A stretch of 64,000 bases of DNA from Melastoma dodecandrum (GCA_029817715.1 JARUPY010000473.1:7904574-7968573), one strand, 5' to 3'. Positions 11,380 to 22,814 are shown, counted from the first letter of the stretch. Numbers and translations are program-made. Notes: generated from the sequence alone by a model not told the origin.

Positions 11380-12262
11380 TATGTAAGAAAAAGTGGGATT
11401 TTATTTCATTTATAGCGGAATCGATTACAAAGTCGTTTGCAAAACGAGTTCTAATCTGCCTTCACTATAATGTCCGCATGAACATCCAAGATTCTATAGG
11501 AAATTGCCAACGCACGCACAATAGCTCAAGGCAACAAGTATATGGCCATTCTAAATGAAAATAAGCGTAGATGAAAGGTAACGACCAACAAGGATATGGC
11601 CATTCTAAATGAAAATAAGCGTAGATGAAGAGTAACGACCGCACCTTTCTTTCGAACCGCCACAAAGCATGATAAGCTTTATTCTGCTCCGCACCCTCTC
11701 GCTTTGAGGCACTTCCTCCCGTCACCTTATTTCGTGAGTCTTCACCTCAAGTCGAGCTTCGTGGATGGGATGCTCCACCTTGAGCTCTTAGGGATGCCGT
11801 CTTTTTCTTTTTTCTCTCGACATGTTTGAGGTCAATGTATGAGATGTTAACATTGAGCCCATACATGTCGTTCTCGATATCAAACATGTCAACTTCCTCT
11901 ATCACCATGAGATGACTCCCGTCGATCTGAGAACCTCCGACCTTGGGCGTTTGAAGCACTCTTACATGGTTCGTACCATATACTAGCACACACATTTGTA
12001 TGTCGTTTATACTAAAGTATTCACACTAATTACTGATTTCACACTTAAATAAGAGTCATACACATTATTTTCAATATAGAAATTGACCACCAGGAACTGA
12101 TCAACCGGAATTGAGCACCAGAAATTGAGCGACGGAAATTGAGCTACGCTGTCCAAGTGGAACTCCTCAAGCAAAGCAACTTCAAAGTTCACAAGTTGCT
12201 CCTCCATTACTAAGGTCATCCTATTCACAAGTCGCTCTTCCATAGATGCAGTTTAATGCAAA
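11380..12262 (-). mobile_element. Probable 3' LTR of the Del/Tekay-like element
   Basis: The segment follows directly (minus sense) the end of the pol relic. A purine stretch CTGAGGGGATTTTG near 12268-12281 could be a decayed polypurine tract, and a candidate LTR start TGCATTAAAC follows it. Inside are a TATA-like AGTATAAACG near 12006-12015 and a 54-bp tandem duplication listed separately. No second LTR is recognised, so the boundaries are uncertain and the left end is arbitrary. Confidence 0.4.
11541..11648. repeat. Two-unit 54-bp tandem duplication
   Basis: TATGGCCATTCTAAATGAAA starts at 11541 and again at 11595. The two units differ at only a few positions, so this duplication is younger than the surrounding element or has been kept similar by conversion. 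Confidence 0.85.
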
Positions 12263-12671
12263 ATCCCTCAGGGGATTTTGTCCCCAAAATCCTTCACTCT
12301 AAGAGGAAGGCGAGTGCGGTCCTCATGTGCTCCTCAAGTTCCGATGTTTGTTCTTCAATCCTGGCTCCTCTCCAAAGCACATGCACCAACAACGTCTTCT
12401 TTCTGTGTGTAGTGCGTTCTTTCCTCCCAACGATTCTTACCGGTTCTACCGTGACACTCATATCCTCGTTCACGTTCTTGACCACGGTTTCAATATTTTC
12501 ATCCGGATACGGCACATCTTTCCTTAGCATGGATACGTTGAACACGTCATGACAATGCGACAACTCCGAAGGAATCGCCACACCATACGCCATCTTCCCT
12601 ATGCGCTTCGTGATCTTGAATGGTCTGATGTACCTCCAACTTAACTTGAGTGCATTACCCGTCCGGTACAT
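12263..12671 (-). pseudogene. Integrase C-terminal region of a Del/Tekay-like chromovirus
   Basis: The minus-strand frame (12294-12671) reads [16 protein letters not shown], then a VFNVSMLRK motif, an EDMSV..PVRI..RKE stretch and a WRGARIEEQTSELEE ending. This series (GP[FY]-like turn, FHVSMLRK, then a chromodomain-like V-W-[RK]-x-E-E-x-T-W-E tail) is characteristic of the Del/Tekay clade. Tryptophan is replaced by serine in the final T-W-E motif. The frame is intact locally but disconnected from the catalytic core. Confidence 0.75.
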
Positions 12672-13398
12672 CGATTACATCCGAGATAATTTAAGATACA
12701 CTTTGTCCCCCACTTCGCCTTGGCATAACTCTTTTGTCGACTTTGTGGGGTCTTCACACGCTCCCATAACAGTGATCTACAATTTCTCCCATACAAGGCT
12801 TCAAACGGTGTCATTCCAATGCTAGCATGGTAGCTATTGTTGTATGTAAACTCCACCAAAGGTAGGTGATGGTATGCGGTACTCCGTGATACCTTACGAT
12901 TTCCCGGATATAGATCTTTGTCAACATATCCAACGGCCAGTTGATTTGTATTGGGACAAAGAGGGCCGACTTCGTATCCACCACTACCCATATAGACTCC
13001 ATGTTTCGACCACCCTTTGGCAAACTTGTGACTCCATCCATGGCAATGTCCTCCCACTTTCATTCGAGCACCGAAAGCAGCTCAAGTAATCCACCCGGTC
13101 GTCAATGTTCTATGTTTACCATTTGGCATGTAGTACAACTATTCACATATTTTTGCGACGTCTCGTTTCATTTTTGGCCAACAATAGGAGTTGCGCAAAT
13201 TATGGTATATCTTCTTGATTCCCGGGTGTATGCGTAAGTGCTTTTGTACTCTACGTCCATCCATCTTCTTTTTACCCCGGGTTCATTCGACACACACACA
13301 CTCTATCCCCGGATCTTAGCAATCCGTCCATGGAAAGTTCAAATTGAGAATACGCTTCGGTTCCGAGTCCTTCTTGAATTATATTCAAATACTCGTCC
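12672..13398 (-). pseudogene. Integrase zinc-finger and catalytic core relic (Del/Tekay-like)
   Basis: Minus-strand pieces in at least two frames encode a decayed H2C2 zinc-binding region (about 13060-13240), a core start with SIWVVVD (first catalytic Asp), a YHGVP motif, and an [20 protein letters not shown] segment followed by PFEALYGR, a conserved string of plant gypsy integrases. Frame changes near 12810-13040 and in-frame stops break the domain, so it cannot work. Confidence 0.75.
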
Positions 13399-13985
13399 TT
13401 AGCTAGGGCTTCTTTTCTCACCTAGATTACCTCGGGTTCCACCTGTCCCCACACCACACATAGCCGTCTGTTTGGTTCTTCCATGCTCAAGTCTAGATAA
13501 TTCAATTGTTCCACCATCCCGGCTTCCTCTACTCTTAGACTCATGATAATGCAATGCTTGTGGCTCAATGCGTCTGCCACCGTATTTGCCTTTAGTAACT
13601 CCATTCATCTATGTTGCCTCATATTCAATTCTTATTATGTGAAGAGATATTTCAAGCTCTTGTGATCGGTGAACACTTCAAACTTTTCTCCGTAGAGGTA
13701 GTGTCTTCACAATATCAAAGTGAATACTATGGCCGCGAACTCTAAGTCATGCGTTGGGTAGTTCTCCTCATGCTTCCTCAATTGTCTCGAGGCATATGCT
13801 ACCACCTTCCCATGTTGCATCAATACGCACCCAAGACCTTGTGCTAACGAAACCCAATACACCACAAATCCGACTAGTCTGTCGGGTATTGTTACGATTG
13901 GGGTACTCGTCAGTCTCTTCACTAACTCCTCGAAAAACTCTTCACACTTATCCGTCCATTCAAACCAGACGTCCTTTCTCTCAAC
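13399..13985 (-). pseudogene. RNase H relic (Del/Tekay-like)
   Basis: The minus strand encodes [11 protein letters not shown], a G-L-G-C-V-L-M-Q segment, [22 protein letters not shown] (a catalytic-Glu region of gypsy RNase H), and further on LLKANTVADALSHK, matching the linker NVVADALSRK of the clade. Frames are shifted between these pieces. Confidence 0.72.
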
Positions 13986-14740
13986 AATTTCATCATTGGA
14001 GCGACAATTTTGGAGAATCCTTCCACGAACATCATATAATATCTTGGTTGTTAGTCAGTCGTGGCTAGCCCTTAACAACCTCAATCTTGCTTGGATCTAC
14101 TTCCATGCCGAATGCCAATATGACATGCCCAAGGAAAGCCGCTTTCTCAAGCCAAAACTCACACTTGCTCAGTTTGACATACAACTTGTTCTCTCGCAGT
14201 GTCCTTAGCATAATAGCCAAGTGTTCCTTATGCTCTTTCTTACTCTTTGAATACATGAGGATGTCGTCTATGAACACAACCACGGAGCGATCTAGGTACG
14301 ATCGAAATTCTTGATTCGTCAAGACCATGAAAACGGTCGGCGCTTTCGTCATTCCAAAAGGCATCACCCAGAACTCATAATGGCCGTATCTCGTCCGAAA
14401 TGTGGTCTTAGGAATATCCTCTTTCCGAACTCTGATTTGATAGTACCCGACCTAAGATCAATCTCCGAATACACTATCGATCCTTGCAATTGATCGGACA
14501 AGTCATCAATTCAAGGTAGAGGATAACGGTTCTTAATCTTTCTTTGATTCAGAAGACAATAAAGAGTCTCATTGAGCCGTCTTTCTTCTTTACAAACAAC
14601 ACGGGGGCGCCCCACAGTCTTACACTAGGACACATGAAATTCTTATCGACAAGGTCTTGCAACTGTGCTTTCAACTCCTTAAGCGAACCAAGCTCATCCG
14701 GTAGGTAGCACGGGGAGCTGTCCTGGGAAGGGTATCCAGT
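13986..14740 (-). pseudogene. Reverse transcriptase relic (Del/Tekay-like)
   Basis: Minus strand from right to left: a [13 protein letters not shown] motif, a broken middle part, then [14 protein letters not shown] and [13 protein letters not shown], the catalytic box (Y/F-x-D-D), followed by [20 protein letters not shown] and the FLGHVI motif. The catalytic Asp pair is retained in the 100-residue open stretch 14065-14367, but stops and frame changes cut the domain upstream. The element ends abruptly near 14740, so its 5' half (gag, protease, 5' LTR) is missing or was lost at the junction. Confidence 0.78.
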
Positions 14741-14904
14741 GCACCTAGGCTATTATAACCACTGCATCTTCGAGGACGGATGTCTTACATCGAAGGCGAG
14801 CCTTCCTGAACCTTTGCAGGAATGTCCCACCAGTTTTCCAGGCTTCTGTCGCATTTTAGTCATCTCGACCAAAGAAATGGTTGAATCTAGGCAGCGAAGG
14901 CCTG

Positions 14905-15052
14905 CAAGAATTGAGTTTGTATTTCCTACCAATTCTACACAAAATTAGGTGTAAGTGGATGTACCAAGTAAACGCAGGTCCATTGAGTGAATTAAGGCAG
15001 AGTCGAAATTTCCAATTATCATTATTCGACTCCTCACTCGTTTGATGAGTGA
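14905..15052 (-). repeat. Left arm of a 148-bp inverted duplication of a gag fragment
   Basis: The reverse complement of this arm matches 15447-15594 almost base for base; I see only a few differences. Read on the minus strand it encodes SNNDNWKFRLCLNSLNGPAF followed by TWY, corresponding to the L-x-L-x-G-x-A-x-x-W-[FY] core of gypsy gag (Tat-like). The arms are separated by 394 bp. Confidence 0.85.
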
Positions 15053-15446
15053 ATCGAGCCATGTTCCAATGATGTCATCTCATCTTCACCAGAGAAACGA
15101 GTGAAACCTGAGATTTTGTATCATCTGGGTTAGGGATAATCCCTGTCGATGTACTCAGGGTAAAGTGTCCTGTAAAGATTAACCTCTTCCCTTCGTACAT
15201 CACCTAGGACCATCTGTTCCACTATTCTAGCAATGACAACCCTACAGTCGAGACCATCGACTGGCGCCAGAGGGACTCGTGGGAATTCCCAATCGACGGG
15301 GTTCCTCTTAGTTTCTGGGTCGAAGGTAGGTCTGTTCCTTGGGACTTTGTTGAAAAGATTCCTCCTAGGAAGTTAACTATCTGTAAGTGGTCCTCAACTG
15401 AGATTTTCGACTATAAAACGTGCATAATGACTCTCCATTCGACTCC
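15053..15446. other. Spacer between the inverted gag arms
   Basis: 394 bp between the arms with no intact frame. It resembles broken retrotransposon gag sequence, but I cannot assign a domain. Confidence 0.35.
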
Positions 15447-15474
15447 TCACTCATCAAACGAGTGAGGAGTCGAA
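15438..15474. repeat. Perfect 15-bp stem, 7-base loop
   Basis: TTCGACTCCTCACTC pairs with GAGTGAGGAGTCGAA across the loop ATCAAAC, a perfect palindromic hairpin at the inner edge of the right inverted-repeat arm. The left arm carries only the inner half, so the hairpin marks the inversion junction. Confidence 0.85.
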
Positions 15475-15594
15475 TAATGATAATTGGAAATTTCGACTCT
15501 GCCTTAATTCACTCAATGGACCTGCGTTTACTTGGTACATCCACTTATACCTAATTTTGTGCAGAATTGGTAGGAAATGCAAACTCAATTCTTG
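15447..15594 (+). repeat. Right arm of the 148-bp inverted duplication of a gag fragment
   Basis: This arm carries the same gag core as the left arm but in plus orientation, opposite to the surrounding gag remains. It is therefore probably the arm that was inverted. Confidence 0.85.
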
Positions 15595-15976
15595 TGCTTG
15601 TTATTTTCCAGTTCATCATCATCTAGATTGACAAAGTCATTATAGCGATATTCAGGCGTAAGGAAATCACCTTGATCATGAGTAACAGCGCGTAGCCTGC
15701 TTGAGTCAGGCCAACAGTAATCCTGGGTAAAGCGAACAGTGTCTTGGGCCGTCTCATGTCGAAACTTACCCTACGTTTCCCTTCACGGATCGCCACTCTC
15801 CTGGCCATAGATTCCAGAGAGTATTCAATGTTGATCCTTGCAGTAAGTCCTTGAACTTGCTTTTGTAACTCAAGGAAATTCTCTTGGTACTTAGCCTGCA
15901 TTTGCAGAAACACGTCTAAGGGGACGGTTTCCGACACATTTGGCGTTATCACACGAAACTCGTTTTCGACTCCCAT
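15595..15976 (-). pseudogene. Gag N-terminal fragment (Tat-like)
   Basis: A 117-residue minus-strand open frame (15623-15976) starts MGVENEFRVITP, has a glutamine-rich coiled-coil-like stretch (FLQMQAKYQENFLELQKQVQ) and an arginine-rich part (RRVAIREGKRRVSF), then loses similarity. It begins next to a primer-site-like motif and an LTR-like region, in the right order for the start of a minus-strand gypsy element. The matrix/capsid core is missing here apart from the two inverted arms. Confidence 0.55.
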
Positions 15977-15977
15977 T

Positions 15978-15986
15978 TGGTCGCCA
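15978..15986 (-). other. Primer-binding-site-like motif (TGGCGACCA)
   Basis: On the minus strand TGGCGACCA lies between the LTR-like region and the gag start. TGGCGAC is the usual beginning of Tat-lineage primer sites as I recall them. Only the first part matches, so the tRNA cannot be named. Confidence 0.4.
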
Positions 15987-15992
15987 AAAACG

Positions 15993-16462
15993 TGTTTTCA
16001 ATGGAAACATGTTGCGATATAACACATACAAATGGGTAAAATGATGTGGTCACTAATACTAAAAAAAAACAGAAAGCAAGTAAAAGAATTCACTGTTGCA
16101 AATTACAGTCATTTTGCAACACAAATAAATTCTTCACAGTCAAGTTGACAATCACGCAACCCTTCGGGGTATTTACATTTGACTAAGAACGAGTTATTTA
16201 TAGACACAAGATTAAGTAACTGTCACCCTAAACACATTTAACATGTACTTGTTACATTAACACATTTAACCAATGAAACAGTCTTCATCATCTTCTGTGA
16301 CGCAGTCGAAACACTTTCCTTGCACGAGCTCCAACCATTGCTTCGATCGTAAGCACCTCGGCGGCCTTTAGAACATCCATCTTTTGGCATTCCACTTGTA
16401 GCCGAATCGATAACCTCCTTTGACATAAATCCATTATCGACGCCCCCAGTCTTCGAGGCCCA
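15993..16462 (-). mobile_element. LTR-like region of the Tat-like element (minus orientation)
   Basis: Read on the minus strand the region starts TGGGCCTCGAAG, has a TATAAATA box (16195-16202) about two thirds of the way in, and ends GAAAACA just before the primer-site-like motif. This matches the LTR-PBS-gag order of the neighbouring gag fragment. No partner LTR is found in the window, so the ends are estimates. Confidence 0.5.
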
Positions 16463-19320
16463 AATGACAGTTTACCATGTAAATACCCACACTACTCGAA
16501 TATGGGTGAAACCGATGTTTCGATATTTCTATTCATACAAGGATTTAACCATTAAAAGAAAATGACATACACTTTGAAAGTGCTTCATTTTAGACAAACA
16601 CTACGGACACGGGGGATGATTTTCAAAAATCATATCTCCTAGATCATAAATGTGAGTTTGATGTAAAATATATCCAAATAAATGTAATCAAATGTATTTC
16701 CCTTGAAGCATCATTTTACAGTCGAATGAAAAATAGAAGACATGAACACAAACTCAAGCAAACACTCATATCGCTTCAAACAACGTTTCAAATTGCATCT
16801 CTCAATTGAAATTGATCATTACTATGTCAAGGCTTAGTGAAATCACTTTAAAATTAATAAAACAAACAATGGATTGCTAACATAATAATATCACTTGATT
16901 TAACCAAAGTCGGACACATGTGAACTCGATAACTCGATGCCTAATGATACAATTACTAGTTTTCCGTAGTGAAAAGACATGTCATTCGTCTCAGGAGCTT
17001 TATAGAGGTCGTTTTCATAGCAAAGGGTTCAAGAGAGCAAAACAAAAGCCAACGTAAAAATTATGCGAAATCGTGCTACCAATAGGCACTGAAACTTTTA
17101 TGCTCATGAAATTGTGTTTTAAAAAGTGTAATTGAACAATAAATACTTTCCAAATGAATACCAACTTCGTTATCCGCACCACATGAATCTGTTGTCCATC
17201 GATAATGTCCAATATTCTCAACGACCATGGCAAATTTCGATATCTTATTCATGTGAATTTGGTGTCCCATTGACGGTAGTAATGGTGATGTATATTTTTA
17301 TACCTAATTTAGAGCCCTCAACGGCTAATGCGAATTAGCAATACCCTAATACTCGGGACCTAAATATAGTCCAGCTTTGTTGCTCGCTCAACTTGAATTC
17401 GCTAACGGCTTCGAAAATGCGACGTGCATTTCAAAATATATTAACAAGCTCTACATCGGGGAACCCTCTGGTAAGCCATCAACAACAAAGGTGTTCCACA
17501 TGGTCAACATGATCTAGAAAGTCAATTATCTTCCTCATATTAATCGTGTAATTGCCAACATGGCTCGACGTTTCCTTCAAATGGGACATCAAGAGGGCAG
17601 AAGACTCTGGGTGAACAAAACGAGGATACTCCACCTAATAATGATCAAGTCGGTGCGGTGTTGGCTATGGAGCATCACTTAAATGAGAACGAAGGTGAAA
17701 TGAAAACGAGAATGGAGGTTGACAACTCGGCTCGACTATCCGAAACATATTAAAGTCTTCAACATTTTGTTTGCGAACTATGTAGCATGAACTGCTGACG
17801 GAGAAGATGAAGGCAACAATCATCGACATGATCGAGGAAGCCATCAGTTTGGATGAGTCACCACTTAAGGGGTGAAAGGCTCCAACTCAGTCCTGCCTTA
17901 TACGTTTCTATATGTGGAGTCCATTTGATCGGCATGTCGATCTATGGATGACGCAACAACACTATATTGTTTTCGCTAGACTTTTCGAGTACAAGTAAGC
18001 CACTCATTGTAGTGTCGGGATATCCATGGGAACCACATCGGTGTGACAATGAACTCAGGGCACACGTAGACCCATCGAGATACATTAAATGAGAGCATGA
18101 ATATAACCCAGTCCTTTGTGGCCTGTTGCCCTTCTCCTTTTTCCACGCATGAGATATTTGTTTTTTATTATTACCTATACATATTGGATCATATTCATCG
18201 TTTATTCATTTGTACGGCAACAACGCTTCAGGTATTACCCAAGAAACCCGTAACAAATGTTCGTAGTTTCTCCAAATAGATTGCATCTAAATCTCGGAAC
18301 TACACCAATAATCGGACAATAAGCTTTAAAGGATCTCGAAATAACTGTTGATCCATATAAGGAAGTCATTCGGACAACAACTTTTTTGCAAAAACATGGA
18401 CTTCATCAATATGAGAAACCCAAGGAGTTTATGCTTCAGAAGTCGATTTTTATTAACACTGGAACAATGGGTGAGCCGGACGAGATCTTCATTTTCTCTA
18501 TCGTCAACCATCTCCAAGAGTATTCAAAACTTCTTAGCGTGGTTATACAAGAACACATTAGGATTAGATTTGAAGATAATGGAACATAAAATCTCCAATG
18601 AATTGATAATTCATTCGACAAAGCAGAAGCAACACATATAGATATAGAACTCAAAGTTAGTTTCATCAAAGTCATTCAATACCACAAAACGTCAATACCA
18701 TCATGTCCATTATCAAGAAAAGACATGATGGTCCAATTCTAGTCTCGAAGACAATTTCTCGTCACCACGGATCGACTCGCTTTTACACAATATTGTTGGT
18801 TTTAACGAATTCTCCTTTTGGACAAATTCTCTTGATAAAATTATATTTAGATGGCCAAAGCAGACGATGAAAAACATGATTTATCACACCCGGGGCAGAA
18901 TATATATATCGGGGCACGCCATTGGGACTTAAGAAAGTTGAAGCAACTTATAAACATGTATGGTGGTCTTATTCCACGACATCATGCACGCGACATTGAA
19001 GTCCACGTCAACGACATGCTCACAAAGTTAAGAAAAGAAAGGAATCACTTAGTTATTTTTAAAAAGATGTTTGAGCATCCAATCAAATATGAGCTTACCC
19101 TAAATCCCGGTAAATAAATGTGTTTCTATGGCAACAGTGATAACTCTATGAAACTAGAGTTATCTAGATCAATTTCACAAATAGATTATGTTAGATTATT
19201 TCTTGTTATTTCACATTATTCCCGAGAAGTTTGGATACGGTTGAATTTTGGGTTTATTTCAGGATAAAAGCGGAAACAAAAAGATTTTTGCATATCTAAA
19301 AAAGATTATATGCAGCTGCA
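16463..19320. other. Unassigned repeat-like DNA; right part probably the 5' LTR of the Athila element
   Basis: No recognisable protein domain occurs in 2.86 kb. An 88-residue plus-strand frame (18851-19117) has no family resemblance I know. The right end, up to about 19320 (ending CAGCTGCA), must be the end of the 5' LTR because the tRNA-Asp primer site starts 10 bases later; Athila LTRs are often over 1 kb, so much of 17500-19320 may be LTR. Its left end cannot be placed without the second LTR, which is absent. Confidence 0.4.
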
Positions 19321-19329
19321 AAGGATTTT

Positions 19330-19347
19330 TGGCGCCGTTGCCGGGGA
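19330..19347 (+). other. Primer binding site, tRNA-Asp type
   Basis: TGGCGCCGTTGCCGGGGA is complementary to the 3' end of plant tRNA-Asp, the usual primer of Athila elements. It defines the orientation (plus) and the start of the internal region of the Athila element. Confidence 0.85.
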
Positions 19348-19435
19348 TAGATTTTAGAAGTTTTTACTTTTAACGAAAGCAATTTGTGTTGACCAAGTCG
19401 TTTAATTTTTCGTTCTTTCTTTCTTTATCAGGTGT

Positions 19436-20434
19436 ATGCGCCAGATGCGTAGTGAATATTTGTTTGCGTTCGATCCTGAAATTGAGATGACATTTCGAGC
19501 ACTCAAAAGAACTCAACGGAGCACGATGGCAGATAGAAATCAGAACATTGGCAATAACAACGAGATTCGAGAAGTTAATCCACCAGCTCCAAGATGGAAA
19601 ATGCGGGACTTTGTTCAATCTACTCCCTACGAGCCCACCAAATTTCTTCACCTAGCAATTGAGGTTCAGAATTTTGAGATCAAGTCGTCCATACTCCAAA
19701 TGATTGAGAACTCAAGTTTTGGAGGCTTTACAAACGAAGACCCTCACTGGCACCTCACTCGCTTTGAGGATTTATGTGACATGTTTAGATGCAATGGAGT
19801 GTCAGCCGAGGCAGTTCGAATGAGATTGTTTCCATTTTCATTATGAGACAAGGCTCGATCATGGTTTTATTCCTTGTCGGAAGATGCAGTCCTGTCAGGG
19901 GAGGATCTTTCGTAGCTATTCTTGGCCAAACACTTCTCACCGAGCCGAACTGTAAGGATCAGAAACGAGATTACAGCCTTCCGTCAACGTTCAACTGAGT
20001 CCATGTATGAAGCGTGGGAGCGTCTCAAAGAATTGTTACGTCTATATCTGCATCACGAGATCCCGAAGTGGATGCTCGTGCAAAGCTTCTATGATGGCCC
20101 GACAGATCAGCTTCAATCCACAGTGGATTCCGCTGTAGGTAAACTTTGATGAACGAGACATTTGAGGAATCCCTGGACATCAACAAGAGGAATCGTTGGG
20201 CTGCACCAAATGGACACAACGATATCTATAGACACCCAGCCTGAGAAGCTGACCCGGGAAGTTACTGCTCTCCGAACTACAAAACCGATATCTAATAGCA
20301 TGCATTATGATGTGCAGGTAGATGAGGACCAGGGAGAAGAGCCGGAGATAAATTATGTAGGATCCAATCCATGGAACAACCCATATGCCAACACCTATAA
20401 CCTCAGATGGAGAAATCACCCAAACTTCTCATAG
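19436..20434 (+). pseudogene. Athila gag, broken
   Basis: The first open part (19436-19846) contains NEDPHWHLTRFEDLCDMFRC followed by NGVS and RMRLFPFSL, a capsid signature of Athila. The same frame continues through a TGA (19844-19846) and a TAG as DKARSWFYSL, FLAKHF, EAWERLKELL and LVQSFYDG, then ends. Around 20300-20434 another frame carries NPYANTYNLRWRNHPNFS, a hallmark Athila stretch. At least two in-frame stops and one frame change disable the gene. Confidence 0.85.
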
Positions 20435-21298
20435 AGGAATAAAGCAGCCCCATAAAATCCAAGTCAACCGAGGATGAGCCAGCCTCCTGGTTTTATGACG
20501 ACAAAATAGCCCCCTGTGAGAATAGGTCTAACGTTTATGAATTAATAACCCGGTTGCTTGCTAGTTAGAAGGAAACCTGGAAACAACAAGAGGAGGTTCA
20601 AAAGTGTCAAGAGATGATCCTGAAGGACCATGCCACGTCCATTAAACAACTGGAAGTGCAAATTGGACAGATTGCAAGTTCAATTACAAGCAGGCCACAC
20701 GGAACTCTACCGAGCAACACCGAGATAAATCCGAAAAGAGAGCATTGCGACGCTGTCACCCTTCGCAATGGTCGTGACTTCGAAGAAGTCTTTGAGAAGA
20801 TGGAGGTGGAGAAGGAACAAGCCAGAGAGAAACGTCGTAGAGAAAGCAAGCGAAGAAGGAGGCAAGACAAATGATAAGGAGCCAACCGATGTTGCAACCA
20901 CAAAGGTACATACCTCAACAAACTCATTTGTACCCAAAATTCCTTTTTCACAAACGTTTAAAAAATCTACTGACGAGCAACAATTCAGACAGTTTCTAGA
21001 TGTTTTTAAGCAGTTGAAAATTAATATTCCCTTTGCGGAAGCTTTGGAGAAAATGCACAAATATGCTAAATTCATGAAGGAGGTGTGGTCAAGAAAGAGA
21101 ATAATTAGTGAGCATGCACTTACTGATCAGTGCAGTGCCATTTTGCAAAAGAAGCTACCACCGAAATTAAAGGACCCAGGTAAGTTCACTATCTCCTGTC
21201 GCATTGGAACTCAATTTTCATGTTATGCCCTCTGTCAATTAGGTGCAAGCATCAATTTGATGCCATTTTCCGTCTTTGAGAAGTTGAACATCGAATAG
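20435..21298 (+). pseudogene. Athila gag-protease region with altered protease active site
   Basis: Frame pieces 20614-20874 and 20768-21298 encode a coiled-coil SIKQLEVQIGQIA segment, TLRNGRD, a lysine/glutamate-rich linker, then IPFAEALEKMHKYAKFMKE and LPPKLKDPGKFTISC before the protease loop. That loop reads CQLGASINLMP; Athila proteases normally have CDLGAS there, so the catalytic Asp is replaced by Gln. A frame change lies near 20870 and a stop follows at 21296-21298. Confidence 0.82.
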
Positions 21299-22039
21299 GT
21301 AAAACCGACATTCTTAACTTTGTAACTAGCTTTTCGGTCTTCCACTTTGCAACATCGGATAGGTCGATAAGTTTATTTTTCTAGTTGGCTTCGTCAATCT
21401 AGATTATAAAGAAGATCGAGAAATTCTGATCATATTGTGAGGACCTTTCTTAGCCACTGGACGAACTTTGATTGACATACAGAAGGGCGAGCTTACCATG
21501 CGTGTCCATGATCAGCAGGTAACTTTTAACATCTGTAATGCCATGAGTATGCCTAACGAGACTGATGAATGCAGCTTTGTGGACGTGAATGATGAAATCT
21601 TGTATGGAGACCTGTTTGAAATATATGTGGCTGCATCAATGGAAGAGTCACCACAAGAGGATGCACCAGAATGCGTTGCAACGGAGAGTGATCCATCTGA
21701 GATAAAACAGCTGCATATATGCATCATGTGCCATGGGCTGAACCATTGGAACACCCCATCTCTGCAGAAAAACCATCAATAGAAGAGCCATCGAAGTTAG
21801 AACATAAACCGCTACCGGAGCACCTGAGGTATTCATTCTTAGGTTCATCTAGTATTCTTCCGGTTATTATTTCGACTACATTATCTAATAAACAGGAAGA
21901 GAGATTGTTGCAAGTGCTTCGAGAACACAAAACAGCTCTTGGATGGAGCATTGCAAACATTAAGGGAATTAGCTCTCTGATATGCATGCACAAAATCAGG
22001 CTTGAACATAACAAGAAAGCATCGATCGAGCGATAGAGG
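21299..22039 (+). pseudogene. Athila protease-to-RT region, left of the nested insertion
   Basis: After a damaged stretch (21299-21467) the frame 21468-21782 reads FNICNAMSMP, then 21719-22036 encodes PLPEHLRYSFLG and LREHKTALGWSIANIKGIS, the conserved pre-RT part of Athila pol. A TAG stop (22034-22036) lies two codons before the Athila R-L-N-P motif, which resumes beyond the inserted element at 27358. Confidence 0.82.
22035..22039. repeat. Left target-site duplication AGAGG
   Basis: AGAGG occurs at 22035-22039 and again at 27355-27359, on either side of the nested chromovirus. With one copy removed, the Athila coding frame runs on without a shift, which supports it as the target duplication. 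Three bases (ATG, 22040-22042) separate it from the LTR terminus. Confidence 0.8.
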
Positions 22040-22042
22040 ATG

Positions 22043-22814
22043 TGATACGGGGACGGAAATGAATAGATGATTCCAATACCGAAAAACGAATAGTGACGTC
22101 ACTGAAAAGGGTGCGGAATGGAGTGACGCTGGAATTGACGGAAGGTGTGTAGGGTAGGCGGCTGAATGATGAAAAGGAAGGGTTGAGATCAACCTCCACG
22201 GATACAGATGCACCACCGTGAAAGAAGACTCGGGTAGACTCATTTGGCCGTGGATACAGAGACACCACCACGAACAAGACGAGGATGAGGAACAACGCGG
22301 AGGATACAGAATCACCACCACCGGTTGAACGCTCGACTCAATCTACACTTGGAATCCACCAATTGAAGAATGAGGTTGAAGGAGAATCCACTCACTTCGG
22401 GCAGAAGACAAAGTCTACAAAGGGTTTATAATCTGAAAATGATAAAATCGAGTTCTCCCAAATGCTTACAAAGGCTCCCATTATTTAGGGATTACCCGAA
22501 TAAGAACTTAAATGCAAGACAATGAATGTAAAATAATGCATGCATGGCCACATTCATGGACGAACCATAAATGGCTTATTGGAAATGAAACAAACATGAA
22601 TGCAAGATAGTGGAGGCGTGGGTGGCTGGACATGAATGCAAGATAGTAGAGGCGAGGGTAACTGGACATTCAATGCACCTTTAATGCACGTCTTCAATGC
22701 AAGGTTGCATCTGCTTCGACCAGACTTCCTTCGACGGCACCTTGGTTCGATAGTTAGTCGATGATGAGCAAGCTGACAGCTCTAGTCGATGGGGCGTCGA
22801 TGGTCCTTGTATCA
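22043..22814 (-). mobile_element. 3' LTR of the nested chromovirus
   Basis: 772 bp, with TGATAC at one end and GTATCA at the other as a 6-bp terminal inverted repeat. It is about 80 bp longer than its partner because of segments near 22468-22510 and 22625-22665 that the other copy lacks. The last 20 codons of the integrase frame lie inside it. Confidence 0.9.

Noticed and set aside
12007..12243. 78-residue minus-strand frame starting MEERLVNRM
   Set aside because: It lies in the probable LTR downstream of the integrase end and has no domain; treated as non-coding.
18851..19117. 88-residue plus-strand frame starting MAKADDEKHDL
   Set aside because: It has no recognised domain and probably lies within the 5' LTR of the Athila element, so it is not called as a gene.
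22043..22321. 99- and 146-residue minus-strand frames in the left LTR, repeated in the right LTR (26571-27031)
   Set aside because: They are LTR sequence with serine/histidine-rich low-complexity translations and no domain; presence in both LTRs reflects duplication of the LTR, not conservation of a protein.
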